A stretch of DNA of 64,000 bases, from NCBI GenBank assembly GCA_963840725.1, contig CAWIZY010000004.1, positions 496,001 through 560,000 of the forward strand, written 5' to 3'. Position 1 is the stretch's first letter, and every line of letters begins with the position of its first letter. The notes under the pieces were generated by a model. The model had not been told where the DNA came from, did no database searches, and was given only the letters and a program-made list of their open reading frames with translations. Positions 1-9,155 of this stretch are shown here, one piece after another. The position numbers were made by a program, and so were the translations under genes. The DNA is from CAVWDU01 sp963840725. GTDB taxonomy: Bacteria > Pseudomonadota > Gammaproteobacteria > Pseudomonadales > Halieaceae.

Positions 1-311
1 GCCAACTCTGCAATAACCGTGGCCGCGATCAACACCGTTGACTGCAGCGGGCTGGCCGATAGGTTGCGGCCCGCCTGCTCCAAAACCAGTCCCAACCCGG
101 TGTAACCGTAACCAAGCCCACCGTACTCTTCCTCAATGGCAATACTCGACCAGCCCATTGCCACCATTTCCTGCCAGACTTCGGGCGAATAGCCGATCTT
201 GTCGGCGGTATCACGCAACTCGCGCAAATGGGAGACCGTCGCCTTTTGAGCGAGAAAGCCCGCCGCGGCGTCTTTCAGCATCTGCTGCTCTTCGCTAAGT
301 ACCAATGCCAT
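1..311 (-). CDS. Acyl-CoA dehydrogenase, N-terminal part (runs off window)
   Basis: The reverse strand opens at an ATG at 311 and stays open to the window edge, giving about 103 residues that begin MALVLSEEQQMLKDAAAGFL. This is the helical N-terminal domain of the acyl-CoA dehydrogenase family, with the typical EEQQML start and a W..M..MGW..I.IEEEYGGLG stretch. Enzymes of this family oxidise acyl-CoA thioesters at the alpha-beta bond using FAD. It starts 22 bases after the stop of another acyl-CoA dehydrogenase gene on the same strand, so the two are probably co-transcribed. Such pairs often form heteromeric enzymes for bulky side chains such as steroids or branched acids; that part is inference. 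The catalytic region lies outside the window, so substrate cannot be judged. Confidence 0.85.
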   Translation of the reverse strand, partial: MALVLSEEQQMLKDAAAGFLAQKATVSHLRELRDTADKIGYSPEVWQEMVAMGWSSIAIEEEYGGLGYGYTGLGLVLEQAGRNLSASPLQSTVLIAATVIAEL

Positions 312-333
312 ATTTATACTCCGCTGTTTGTTG

Positions 334-1515
334 CTAGGCGTCAGGCAACCCAAGGACACGTTTTGCGATGATATTCAGCTGAATTTCCGAGGTGCCGCCT
401 TCGATGGAGTTACCCTTGGAGCGCAGCCAGTCGCGGCTTAGAGTGCCGCCACCGTAGGCCTCGCCGTCCCACCCCAGAGCCGGCTCGCCCAGGGCCGCCA
501 GATTGAGTTCATTGCGGCGCTTGTTGAGCTCGGTGCCATAGTATTTGAAAATACTCGAGGCAGGGCCAAGGCCCTTGCCCGCTCGGGCCTCGTCACCCAC
601 CCGGGCCATGGTCGCTGCAAACACCGAGGCATCTAATTGATATTGGGCAATTGATTGGCGCAGGATACCATTGGCAAGTCGACCGCTGGCATCAGTGCCG
701 AGACTCTCCACCGCCAACTCACCCATCGATCGCTTCGCCGCAGTGCCAAAAGCGGAGATCATTTCGCGCTCATGTGTGAGCAAATACTTGGCGATGGTCC
801 AGCCCTTGCCCTCTTCACCCACCCGATTCTTTTTCAGCGCTTTGACGTTGTCAAAGAAGGTCTCGCAAAACGGTGAGGAGCCGCTGATCAGCCTGATCGG
901 ACGCACCGTGACCCCGGGGTCGGCCATATCAAACAGGACAAAGCTGATTCCCTCATGCTTGCTGCCGCTGCTGTCGGTGCGCACCAGGCAAAAAATCCAG
1001 TCGGCCTTGTCAGCATAGGACGTCCATATTTTCTGGCCGTTGATCAGGTAGTGGTCGCCCTGATCGTCAGCGCGGGTTGCAAGGCTGGCCAGGTCCGAGC
1101 CGGCATTGGGCTCTGAGTAGCCCTGGCACCAGCGAATCTCACCGCGAGCAATTTTGGGCAGGTGCTCCCGCTTCTGCTCTTCGCTGCCGAACTCAAGCAA
1201 CGCGGGCCCCAACATGGAAATACCAAAGCTGTCCAGGGCTCGCCGGGCGCCGATCCGCGCCATCTCCCCGGCAAGGATCTTTGCGTGGGCACGGTCGAGG
1301 CCCGCACCACCGTAGTCTTCAGGCCATTCGGGAACGGTCCAACCCTTCGCGGCCATCAGGTCGCACCAGATTTTCTGGTCAGGGTGATTGATTTCGGGTT
1401 GGCGACCACCGTTATAGAAGTCCTCAAAACTTTTTACTGGCTCACGCATAGCGGCCGGGCAATGCTGCTCCAGCCAGGCCGCCGTTTCTTCGCGGAACTG
1501 TTCCAGATCGCTCAC
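334..1515 (-). CDS. Acyl-CoA dehydrogenase family protein
   Basis: A full-length 393-residue acyl-CoA dehydrogenase, a flavoenzyme of cytoplasmic acyl-CoA degradation. The central FAD/substrate region shows GYSEPNAGSDLAS followed by NGQKIWTSYADKADW, and the C-terminus has EGGTSEIQLNIIAKRVLGLP, both hallmarks of the family. The start is a GTG at 1515 with AGAGG about eight bases upstream; no ATG fits the family N-terminus better. The gene precedes a second dehydrogenase that begins at 311. A promoter and palindromic operator lie directly upstream. The operator and the next-door envelope lipid cluster fit a regulated catabolic operon, but the substrate is not evident from sequence. Confidence 0.93.
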   Translation of the reverse strand: MSDLEQFREETAAWLEQHCPAAMREPVKSFEDFYNGGRQPEINHPDQKIWCDLMAAKGWTVPEWPEDYGGAGLDRAHAKILAGEMARIGARRALDSFGISMLGPALLEFGSEEQKREHLPKIARGEIRWCQGYSEPNAGSDLASLATRADDQGDHYLINGQKIWTSYADKADWIFCLVRTDSSGSKHEGISFVLFDMADPGVTVRPIRLISGSSPFCETFFDNVKALKKNRVGEEGKGWTIAKYLLTHEREMISAFGTAAKRSMGELAVESLGTDASGRLANGILRQSIAQYQLDASVFAATMARVGDEARAGKGLGPASSIFKYYGTELNKRRNELNLAALGEPALGWDGEAYGGGTLSRDWLRSKGNSIEGGTSEIQLNIIAKRVLGLPDA

Positions 1516-1550
1516 GGAATTACCTCTCGCTCAGGTTTCAAGGGGATTTG

Positions 1551-1579
1551 AACATATAGTATGTTTTACCAACGTTCAA
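1551..1579 (-). promoter_or_regulatory. Promoter with palindromic operator upstream of the acyl-CoA dehydrogenases
   Basis: Read on the minus strand there is TTGAAC at 1579-1574, a 17-base spacer, and TATGTT at 1556-1551. The -10 box is embedded in a perfect palindrome, AACATA-TAG-TATGTT, at 1551-1565. The element ends about 35 bases before the GTG start. A palindrome over the -10 box is what a TetR-type repressor site would look like; the regulator is unknown and no regulator gene is adjacent. Confidence 0.5.
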
Positions 1580-1647
1580 GTATTATCTGGGCCGCAGCAG
1601 GCTGAGATCCCAGAGCCAACTGACGCAATGCGAAAAAGACGCAACAC

Positions 1648-1679
1648 AAAAAAGGCCAGCCTGCGGGAGCAGGCTGGCC
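1648..1679 (-). terminator. Intrinsic terminator of the DUF1302-DUF1329-YCF48-RND operon
   Basis: A perfect 11-bp stem (GGCCAGCCTGC, with its complement) closes a four-base loop at 1654-1679. It is followed on the minus strand by six T residues. It lies 25 bases beyond the stop of the RND permease gene and separates that operon from the acyl-CoA dehydrogenase promoter. Confidence 0.9.
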
Positions 1680-1703
1680 TGGCGTACCTCACGCGTTGAC
1701 CGC

Positions 1704-4135
1704 TTAGGTGCTAGCCGCCATTGTCGGCTCGCCACCCGTGGTGTCAGCAGCCTGGGCGGGTTTGGGCTTGATCAGGAAAAAGGCCAGCGCTGGCATCAGG
1801 ATCAAGGCTCCAAACATATTCCAGATAAACATAAAGGTCAGCAGTATGCCCATATCCGCTTGAAACTTGATAGGCGACAAGGCCCAGGTAATAACCCCTG
1901 CAGCGAGCGTGACACCGATCAAGGCCACCACCCGGCCGGTGAAATTAAGGGTTTCATAATAAGCGGTGGTCAGATCCAGGCCCTCTCGCTCTTTGGCCAG
2001 GATCACGGTAAGCACATAAAGTGCGTAGTCGACACCAATGCCAACCCCGAGCGCGATTACCGGGAGTGTAGCCACCTTAACCCCGATGCCAAGCCAGACC
2101 ATCAAGGCTTCACACAGAATGGAGGTCAACATCAGGGGCACAACGGCGCAGATAACACCGGGGACAGAGCGGAAGGTCAGCATACAGAGGACGATCACCG
2201 CGCCGTAAACGTAGAAGAGCATTTCCCGATTGGCCTTCTTCACTACGATATTGGTGGCCGCTTCAAATCCCGAGCTGCCCGCAGCGCCCATGAACTCGAT
2301 CTCCGCACTTGGCCAATCCGTCGTTGAACTGTTCCAGCCCCGCGACAACCCCTTCCAGGGTCGTCGCCTTGTGGTCTGACAGGTAAATCATCATAGGCCA
2401 GATGGAACAATCGGGGTCGACATACTCCAGCGTCACCAACTCACTGACCGCATAGTTGATGGTGTCCTGATTGCGAAACAACGCGTGCCACTTGGGGAAA
2501 CCCTCGTTGATACCCATCATGATGTCGCGGGTACGCACATTGAGGCCGCGCACATCCTCAACACCGTCGATGCCGCGCATCCGCCACTCAAGCTCATTGG
2601 CCAGACTCAGTCCCTCTTGTTCAATACAGCCATCGGTCGGCGTCTTGATGATCACCGCAAATACGTCGGTACTCACCGAGTAATTCTCGGGTCATATATG
2701 CCACGTCCTTGTTGTACCGGGAGTCGGCTCGCAGTTCCGGCGCGCCGGGGTCCAGGTCACCGATCTGCAGATCTTGTGCTACCCATAAACCGACTGCGGC
2801 AAGGATAATGGAGACGATAATCGCCGCCGCCGCGGGCCCACGCTTGGTAAACTGCAGCAAAAAGCGCCACAGCCAGTGCATCTCCTCGATGCTCTTGACC
2901 GGACGAGCAGCGCGTTCGGCGCATTTTTTACCCACCCCGGTATAAGACAACACGATAGGGATCAGTATCAGGTTGGTAAAAATCAGCACCAACACCCCGA
3001 TGCTGGCGGTAATGGCCAGGTCCTGAATCACCTGAATCTGGATAATCATCAGCACTGCAAAGCCGACACCATCGGATAGCAGCGCCGTCACGCCGGCCAG
3101 GAACAGGCGGCGGAATGTGTAGCGTGCAGCGATGTAGCGATGGGTGCCTCTGCCGATGTCCTGCATAATGCCATTGAGCTTCTGGGCACCGTGGCTGACA
3201 CCGATCGCAAAGACCAGGAACGGCACCAGGATCGAGAACGGATCCAGTTCGTAACCCAGGGTCGCCAGAATCCCGATTTGCCAGACCACCGCCACTAGCG
3301 TACAGGCAATGACCATCAGCGTTGAACGCAAACACCGCGTGTACCAGTACAGCAGCGCAGTGGCTATGATCACTGCAACCAGGAAAAACAGCATGACGGA
3401 GAACAGACCGTCTATGAGATCGCCCACCAGCTTGGCAAAACCAATGATATGAATGGATTTATCCGGATCATCCCCCGCGTATTTCTCGCGAATGTCCTCC
3501 AGCACGCTGCTGAGTTCTGCATAATCCAGCCGCTCGCCTGTCTCCGGATTGGTATCCATTAGCGGCACAATGATAGCGGCTGACTTCTCATTGTTGGCGA
3601 CCAGGTCACCCATGATGCCCGCCCGCATGATATTGCGCTTGACCTCACCGATCGACTTCGGTGATCCGTCGAAATCGCCGGGTATCACCGGACCACCCTC
3701 GAAGCCCTGCTCAGTCACGACACGCCAGCGCGTATTGGGTGTGAATATCGATTTCATCCCGTTCCTGTCCACACCGGGGATGTAAAAAATCTCGTCGTTC
3801 ACAGTCTCCAGAAACTTCAGGTTCTCGGCGGTGAAAATAGACCCCTCTTCCACCGCGATAACGACCCTGAGATTGTTGCCCAGGCCCTTGAGCTCATTCA
3901 TATTGGCCCGATAATTGAGCACATAGGGATGGTTTTTGGGCAGGGTTTTCTCGAAACCCGCCTGCAGCTGAATCTTGCTGGCCTGATAACCCAGAACCAA
4001 CGTAACCAATGCGCACAGGATGATCACCGTAGCGCGGTGGTTGAATACCAGTCGTTCCAGAAAACTACCAGACTGGAAATCGAAGTCTTTCAGGTCAGAG
4101 ATGACAGGAAGATCGGATTGCTGCGCGTGCGCCAT
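1704..4135 (-). pseudogene. MMPL/RND superfamily permease, broken by two frameshifts
   Basis: Three successive minus-strand frames encode one RND/MMPL-type membrane transporter of about 800 residues. Segment one (4135 to about 2690) starts with ATG after CCGGAG and carries the N-terminal helix, the first periplasmic domain and helices 2-6. Segment two (about 2690-2311) is the second periplasmic domain, and segment three (to 1704) holds the final helices. The first break is at a GGG run, 2689-2691: dropping one base restores MTENYSVSTDVFAVI. The second is near 2311-2312, where dropping one base gives NDGLASAEIEFMGAAG. Relatives occur with the same YCF48, DUF1329 and DUF1302 genes and are thought to move lipids or hydrophobic compounds across the envelope. 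Both shifts are the gain of one base, so sequencing error is as likely as true decay. Apart from them the frames show no further lesions. Confidence 0.85.
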
Positions 4136-4156
4136 TACTGATTCTCCGGAATCTTG

Positions 4157-5236
4157 TTATTCGGGCAGAGTAAGTTTCTTGATGCCCCGGGGGCCACCCA
4201 CCAGCAGGGTACCGGCGGGGCCTCCCGCAACAGCGTAGATGCGATCGCCACTGGACACAGGAACCAGACTGAAACTCAGACCATCGTCGTCACTGATCAA
4301 TACCTCGCCGGCAATCCCGACAAACACCAGGCGGCCATCCTCCAGCCGGGTGGAGCCCACGATAGAACTCGTAGGTGGCTTCTCAACGACCGTCCAGGTA
4401 TCTCCAACATCCGTCGTGTGAAACATGCGACCGCGCAGCCCGCCCATCACAATCGAGCCATCAGCGGCCGCGGAACTGGTAAAAAAACTGCCCTCCCAGG
4501 GCACGGAATGCACCCGCTTGCCAGTGCGTTCCTGCACGTTGCCAACCAGGAAGAGCCCCGCCTCGCCACTGAGAAAAAACGTACCGGGCTCAGGCAGTGG
4601 TGCAAAATCGAAGACATGGTAGAAGGAGTCGTTCTCGAACCGATGCAGGTTGTGCTCCCAGTTCTCGCCCCCGTCGAAGGTGACGACTGACATGCCATAG
4701 GCGCCCATGGCGTAGCCCTGTGTTTCGCTCACAAAATACACGCGAAAGAAAGGCTTGTCGGCACCCTGCTCGATGGCGAACTCCATCTCACCCACCAGGA
4801 CATCGTAATACTCGTTACCGGGGTCCTCCTGAAGCAGGTTCTGGTAGAAGACCAGGCCCTCCTCCCCATAGCGAATACCATCGTACTGCTTAACCCAGGT
4901 TCTACCCGCATCTGATGAGTGGAGGATCACGCCTTCATGACCCACCGCCCAGCCCAATTCAGGGCTAGCGAAATGCACATCCAGCAAACTGCTGCGCACC
5001 GGGACTTCGGCCTGAGTCCAGGAATCACCGCCATCATCGGAGTAAAGAATGTGCCCGTGATGTCCTGTGGCAAAAAAACGGTCGCCAAACCGATTAATAG
5101 AAAAAATCATCGATTTGGCTGCCAGCGGGCTCTGCACTGCTGGTAGCTCGAGCACGTCGTAGCTCTCTGCCCGACCGGGAGGCGCCATCGCCAGTACAAG
5201 CACCATCGAAGCAGCGAACAATGCCTGTTTTAGCAT
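4157..5236 (-). CDS. YCF48/BNR-repeat exported protein
   Basis: A 359-residue exported protein starting MLKQALFAASMVLVLAMAPP, a clear signal peptide cleaved near PGRAES. An AAGGGG ribosome site sits just upstream of this ATG, which I prefer over an upstream in-frame start. The mature part is a seven-bladed-propeller type sequence with Asp-box/BNR repeats such as YSDDGGDSW, HSSDAGRTW and HTTDVGDTW. It belongs to the YCF48-related group, named after the plant and cyanobacterial photosystem II assembly factor. In proteobacteria these are periplasmic partners of an RND permease plus DUF1302 and DUF1329 proteins, as here. It lies 21 bases upstream of the permease. The precise role is unknown; a scaffold or ligand-binding role is inference. 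Confidence 0.85.
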   Translation of the reverse strand: MLKQALFAASMVLVLAMAPPGRAESYDVLELPAVQSPLAAKSMIFSINRFGDRFFATGHHGHILYSDDGGDSWTQAEVPVRSSLLDVHFASPELGWAVGHEGVILHSSDAGRTWVKQYDGIRYGEEGLVFYQNLLQEDPGNEYYDVLVGEMEFAIEQGADKPFFRVYFVSETQGYAMGAYGMSVVTFDGGENWEHNLHRFENDSFYHVFDFAPLPEPGTFFLSGEAGLFLVGNVQERTGKRVHSVPWEGSFFTSSAAADGSIVMGGLRGRMFHTTDVGDTWTVVEKPPTSSIVGSTRLEDGRLVFVGIAGEVLISDDDGLSFSLVPVSSGDRIYAVAGGPAGTLLVGGPRGIKKLTLPE

Positions 5237-5275
5237 TATGACACCCCTTGCATGTTTATTTTTGACCAAACAGAC

Positions 5276-5303
5276 GCAGGGCACTGTCGCAACAGTGCCC
5301 TGC
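5276..5303 (-). terminator. Intercistronic hairpin between DUF1329 and YCF48 genes
   Basis: A perfect 12-bp inverted repeat (GCAGGGCACTGT and its complement) with a four-base loop lies between the DUF1329 stop and the YCF48 start. There is no clear T run after it. It may be an intra-operon attenuator, an mRNA-stabilising stem or a partial terminator. Confidence 0.45.
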
Positions 5304-5315
5304 GGATCGTTGCAG

Positions 5316-6689
5316 TTACCTTACTCCGCCACGTGCCATGCCCTTGGGAGAAAAGTACTTGTCCCCCTTGGTCACACCGTTGCGAAAACGCCCGGGACGG
5401 GGCTTGAAGTTGATATTGTAAATCCCCTGCAGGATGTCATAAGTCCCGTAAGAAAAGGCGTACTGGGAATTGATATCGTACAGGTTATTGGAATAGGCGT
5501 AGTGCACGCGCCAGAGGTTGTCGCGGCCATCGTAGGTCTCTCCCGCCAGAGCGGTCCAGGAGTCCTCATCAATGTAGTAGCGGCGCTTTGAGTACAGGTG
5601 GCGACTGCCTTCTTTGAGGTCGGCTTCGACGATCCATACCCGGTGCTTCTCCCACCGTATGCTATCTGGATCCAGGAACTTTTCACCCAACAGGTCCTCA
5701 ACCTTGTACTTGAAGTTGAAATCATAGTTGGAGTAGGGAACGATCATCTCCTTCTTGCCAACCAGCTTCCAGGTATAGCGCTCAGGTGACCCATTCCAGA
5801 GGTAGGAGTCGTCGTAGGTGGAAGTACCCGCCACACCCGGGTTGGGCGTATCAAATGAGACCGCAGGCGCCAGTCGCACCCTGCGCTGGCCGGTCAGATA
5901 CTGCCAGGCTTTACGACCCTTGCCCTCGCTGAAATCCGCGCCTGGCTCGTGCACCAACAGGATCTCTCCCGCCCGGCGAGCCGGGGCGAGATAGTTGATC
6001 CGTAGCCAGATGAAGAGTCCATCACCCACCAGTTTGTCAGGGTCCTTGTACATCGGGAAGACGCTGGCCGAAAAACCCGTGGTAGACAGGATCGGCTTGC
6101 CGCTTGAACTGACATAGTAAACGTCGTAGTCGACCTCGAAATCGTGGACATAACGAATCATGTGATTGTAGAGCACTTCCAATGCAGATTGGGGAATGGG
6201 AAACGGCGTGCCCGGGTAACTGCCCTCGATTTTCTGGCCATCGGCCACCAGATTGGCACTGGTGGCGTTTTTCATCACATTGGCTTCGAACCAGTCGGGC
6301 AATACAAAATCTCGCTTGCTCGGGTAGACATCGATACGGAAACCGTCTTTACCGTACTTTTCCAGTATGGCCTGGGTTCCCTCGGTGAGGTTGTCGGCAT
6401 ACTTGCGCCAGTTGGTACCATCGATCGAGTAGATCGGCTTTTCATCCGGGTAGGGGTTGATGTAATTGGTAAACCCGTCAGAGTCGGGGCCGGTGAACCC
6501 CGCGGGAACAGGTGTCCCTTTTTCGTCCCATTCCGGAATACTGCCATCGGCATTGCCCGCGCGCTCGGCACCCACCGGGGTGAGATCCTTGCCCAACCGT
6601 GCCGCCTCCTCCGGGGAGACGGCGCCGTAGGCGGCGGCGGCAAGAAGTGTGCTCAGGCAAAAGGCGGTGAGCGGTTTGTGCTGTCTCAT
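5316..6689 (-). CDS. DUF1329 family outer-envelope protein
   Basis: A 457-residue protein with a signal peptide (MRQHKPLTAFCLSTLLAAAA, cleavage near AYG), so periplasmic or outer-membrane associated. The mature start, VSPEEAARLGKDLTPVGAERAGNADGSIPEW, is the diagnostic opening of DUF1329 proteins, and later ones such as NRRVRLAP and the terminal DINSQYAFSYGTYDILQ region also fit. The fold is believed to resemble LolA/LolB lipoprotein carriers, suggesting binding of a hydrophobic ligand. It sits between DUF1302 and YCF48 genes in an operon with an RND permease. The start is an ATG with a GAGGAAG ribosome site. The substrate is unknown; steroids, terpenoids or other lipids are plausible from known occurrences of this cluster. 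Confidence 0.88.
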   Translation of the reverse strand: MRQHKPLTAFCLSTLLAAAAYGAVSPEEAARLGKDLTPVGAERAGNADGSIPEWDEKGTPVPAGFTGPDSDGFTNYINPYPDEKPIYSIDGTNWRKYADNLTEGTQAILEKYGKDGFRIDVYPSKRDFVLPDWFEANVMKNATSANLVADGQKIEGSYPGTPFPIPQSALEVLYNHMIRYVHDFEVDYDVYYVSSSGKPILSTTGFSASVFPMYKDPDKLVGDGLFIWLRINYLAPARRAGEILLVHEPGADFSEGKGRKAWQYLTGQRRVRLAPAVSFDTPNPGVAGTSTYDDSYLWNGSPERYTWKLVGKKEMIVPYSNYDFNFKYKVEDLLGEKFLDPDSIRWEKHRVWIVEADLKEGSRHLYSKRRYYIDEDSWTALAGETYDGRDNLWRVHYAYSNNLYDINSQYAFSYGTYDILQGIYNINFKPRPGRFRNGVTKGDKYFSPKGMARGGVR

Positions 6690-6784
6690 GATTTCTTCCT
6701 CGTTATCACGGGTTTTTTTCGCGGACTGTCATCATCGGCAATTAGTAACTTTAGACCATCATCAATGACAACGCCTGCAGTCTT

Positions 6785-8602
6785 TTAAAAAGTGCGTTTA
6801 AACGTCAGTGAAATATTATCCCGGTCCTTCCACTGGGCGCCGATGCCATTCTGCTGCGGGCCAAAAAAGAAGTTGTACCGAATGTCGGCAGTCCACGTCT
6901 GGTTCACGCTGGCTTCCAGCCCGAGTGTACCCAGACCCACCTGCTCATCTCCGCCCAGGCCATTCGGGGCGCTGCCATGCAATGCCATATTGACGTTGCT
7001 GCGCAAGGTCAGATCAACACCCGGAAAAACCTGAAACCAGGTCGGATTAAAGGACAGGGCGAGGTTGGAGTAGGAATCACCCTCCTCCAGCGATACCGCA
7101 GGGGTCACGGTACCCAGCAGCAGGTTTTCACCCTGGGTGACTTTATCCAGGTAAGCCAACACCACCTCGAAGGCAAAGGACCCGCCCTGCCAGATGCCGT
7201 TGTCATTAAGCACCCCGATACCGTTGAACGTGGCATGGTAGGTGTTGCCCACCGGTACCCGCGGGTAATTGCCACCATCGGCGTTATCAAAATCGAACTC
7301 CGGGCCAACCAGCCCTTCCAGTGCAGGGGCCAGAGGCGCCGGGTAGTTGTTGAACTGCTGCAGGGCCAGCGCGGTATCGGAACGCAGCGGTGTATCGCGT
7401 CTGGCCGTCAGATCAAGCCCGAGGCTGACACCACCCACATCCTTACTGAAAGACAGGCCATATAGATCGATATCTTCCTTATACATCCACTTCGCCTGAC
7501 CGATGGACACCTGCCCCAGCTCGGCACTCACCAGATCCGGCGCCTCGCCAAAAACCGCTTTGATCACTGCCGGGTCAAGACCCGCGCCCGCAATAGCCTC
7601 GTCAAAGAAGCCTACACTCAGTGCCTGGGCGGCGTTAATGCCGCCGATGATGCCGTCCTGCACCTTGGAGTTGTAGTTCAGGTAATAGGCGCTCACCTCG
7701 AGGCCCAGATTATCGAAATAGTAGGAAAAATTAACACCCCACTCACCGTCATCCGAGTATTCGTCATCCTGCATTTCCAGGCCGATACCCACCGGCCCGT
7801 CAAAGCCCGGAAAACCGGGGGCGACCAGCAGGTGGACCATTTCAGCGTCCTCGGTCAACACGTCCGCGGGACTAAAAAACGTCGTCGCCTCCGGAATCCG
7901 GATATTCTCCCATTCGAAGCTGTAATACGCTTCCATGGTCAGGTTGTCAGTCATCTGGAATACGGTGGAGATCTTGTTGGTCGGCCGGAATAGTTCTCTG
8001 GCCTCACTGCCCGGCACGGAAAAGGCCTTGATACCGTCAATGGTGTTCATGGATCCGCCGACACTGTGCACAGAACCAATCAAAAACAGGCTCTGGCCCC
8101 AGTAGATCGTGTGACGCCCCAGGCGCACGTTCGCCGCGGTACTGCCCATATTAAAATTGGCAAAAACAAAGGCATCGAGCAATTCACCGCCGCGGTAGTG
8201 GAGGTCTTCCGCCTCGCTGTTCAACTCGCCAACGCCCACCGACGGGTTGGTCCAGTGCGGGGCTATTCTTCCGGGCTGGTTCATATCGTCACTGTAAGCG
8301 TGGTCATACCAACCGGCGGCGCTGATCCGGAATCCGACGGTGTCTTTGTAGACCACATCGATCTCGGAGAGGATATCAAAACGGTTGCTGACAATGTCGC
8401 CGCGATCAAAACTGAGATCCGGGTCTTCGGTGGTAATGCTAGACAAAACGCCCTTGTTCTGATCTTCGGCACGCACCATCAGATTGTACTTGAGCGTGTT
8501 GTCCCAGCGAATACTCCAGTTTTCCCCGGTATCCAACTGGAAGGCCTGGACCTGCGAGGTCATGGCGCCGGCTACAGCCAGAGCGAGCAGCTTTATCTTC
8601 AT
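6785..8602 (-). CDS. DUF1302 family outer-membrane protein
   Basis: A 605-residue protein beginning MKIKLLALAVAGAMTSQVQA, a signal peptide, followed by the DUF1302 hallmark FQLDTGENWSIRWDNTLKYN. The body has alternating beta-strand character, an RLGRHTIYWGQSLF segment shared by the family, and a C-terminal phenylalanine (SLTFKRTF), as expected for a beta-barrel inserted by BAM. It is probably an outer-membrane channel for a hydrophobic compound. The gene is first in an operon with DUF1329, YCF48 and RND permease genes, so the four products may form a trans-envelope route. The ATG has an AAGAGGG ribosome site. Direction of transport and substrate cannot be read from sequence. Confidence 0.88.
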   Translation of the reverse strand: MKIKLLALAVAGAMTSQVQAFQLDTGENWSIRWDNTLKYNLMVRAEDQNKGVLSSITTEDPDLSFDRGDIVSNRFDILSEIDVVYKDTVGFRISAAGWYDHAYSDDMNQPGRIAPHWTNPSVGVGELNSEAEDLHYRGGELLDAFVFANFNMGSTAANVRLGRHTIYWGQSLFLIGSVHSVGGSMNTIDGIKAFSVPGSEARELFRPTNKISTVFQMTDNLTMEAYYSFEWENIRIPEATTFFSPADVLTEDAEMVHLLVAPGFPGFDGPVGIGLEMQDDEYSDDGEWGVNFSYYFDNLGLEVSAYYLNYNSKVQDGIIGGINAAQALSVGFFDEAIAGAGLDPAVIKAVFGEAPDLVSAELGQVSIGQAKWMYKEDIDLYGLSFSKDVGGVSLGLDLTARRDTPLRSDTALALQQFNNYPAPLAPALEGLVGPEFDFDNADGGNYPRVPVGNTYHATFNGIGVLNDNGIWQGGSFAFEVVLAYLDKVTQGENLLLGTVTPAVSLEEGDSYSNLALSFNPTWFQVFPGVDLTLRSNVNMALHGSAPNGLGGDEQVGLGTLGLEASVNQTWTADIRYNFFFGPQQNGIGAQWKDRDNISLTFKRTF

Positions 8603-9155
8603 TGGTTATCCCTCTTAACGTTATATTATCGTTGGCGCGATAGTAGCGCCTCACTATCTTTATTTTAATTTATTCTTCAATTTATTCTTCAGTTTCTACC
8701 CTGCTGCACTGAGCACACTCAGCTGCTTCATCGCAGACAGGACGGTCGCTGCCTGGTTTACACTATATACGCCCCACTATATACGCCATCGCACTCCGGA
8801 TTCCTGTGATCCAGATCAACCCCATTGTAGACCCCACGCTGATTTTTGCACCCTTCAGAGCATACGCGCGCACCATCCGCGGACCCGGCCCGCCACCGCC
8901 GGGGCACAATATGCACGAATTAAACGCGTTTTGCATCACATCTGTGCGGCCCAGGGCGATACCGGCAACGGAGTTGCCGGATGAGAGACGCGCGTTTACA
9001 CGGCGAGACTCGAGGCGAAACGCGGGTAGACAGGCCGGCCGGGCAATTCTATGCTTAGTCAGACGCAGCGCGCAGGTCCGCATCGTCATCGAGCCTGCTG
9101 CGCCACAATGGTCTGCCGGCATCCGCCGCTAACCAGCGCGGACTGGAGTGTCGTA
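8603..9155. other. Divergent intergenic region between DUF1302 operon and TIR-FHA gene
   Basis: No convincing gene is seen in these 553 bases. They hold an AT-rich patch at 8660-8695 with a perfect 12-base tandem repeat (AATTTATTCTTC at 8667-8678 and 8679-8690), and a 14-base-period repeat of CACTATATACGCC at 8761-8773 and 8775-8787. The first repeat sits 65-90 bases upstream of the DUF1302 start and may be its promoter or activator site. The second may belong to either side. Both assignments are inference. Confidence 0.5.

Noticed and set aside
2295..2700. Programmed frameshifting in the RND gene
   Set aside because: No slippery heptamer plus pseudoknot seen, and two separate shifts make programming improbable.
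9051..9155. Extended N-terminus of the TIR protein
   Set aside because: The upstream codons have no TIR similarity, and the ATG at 9156 starts exactly at the domain.
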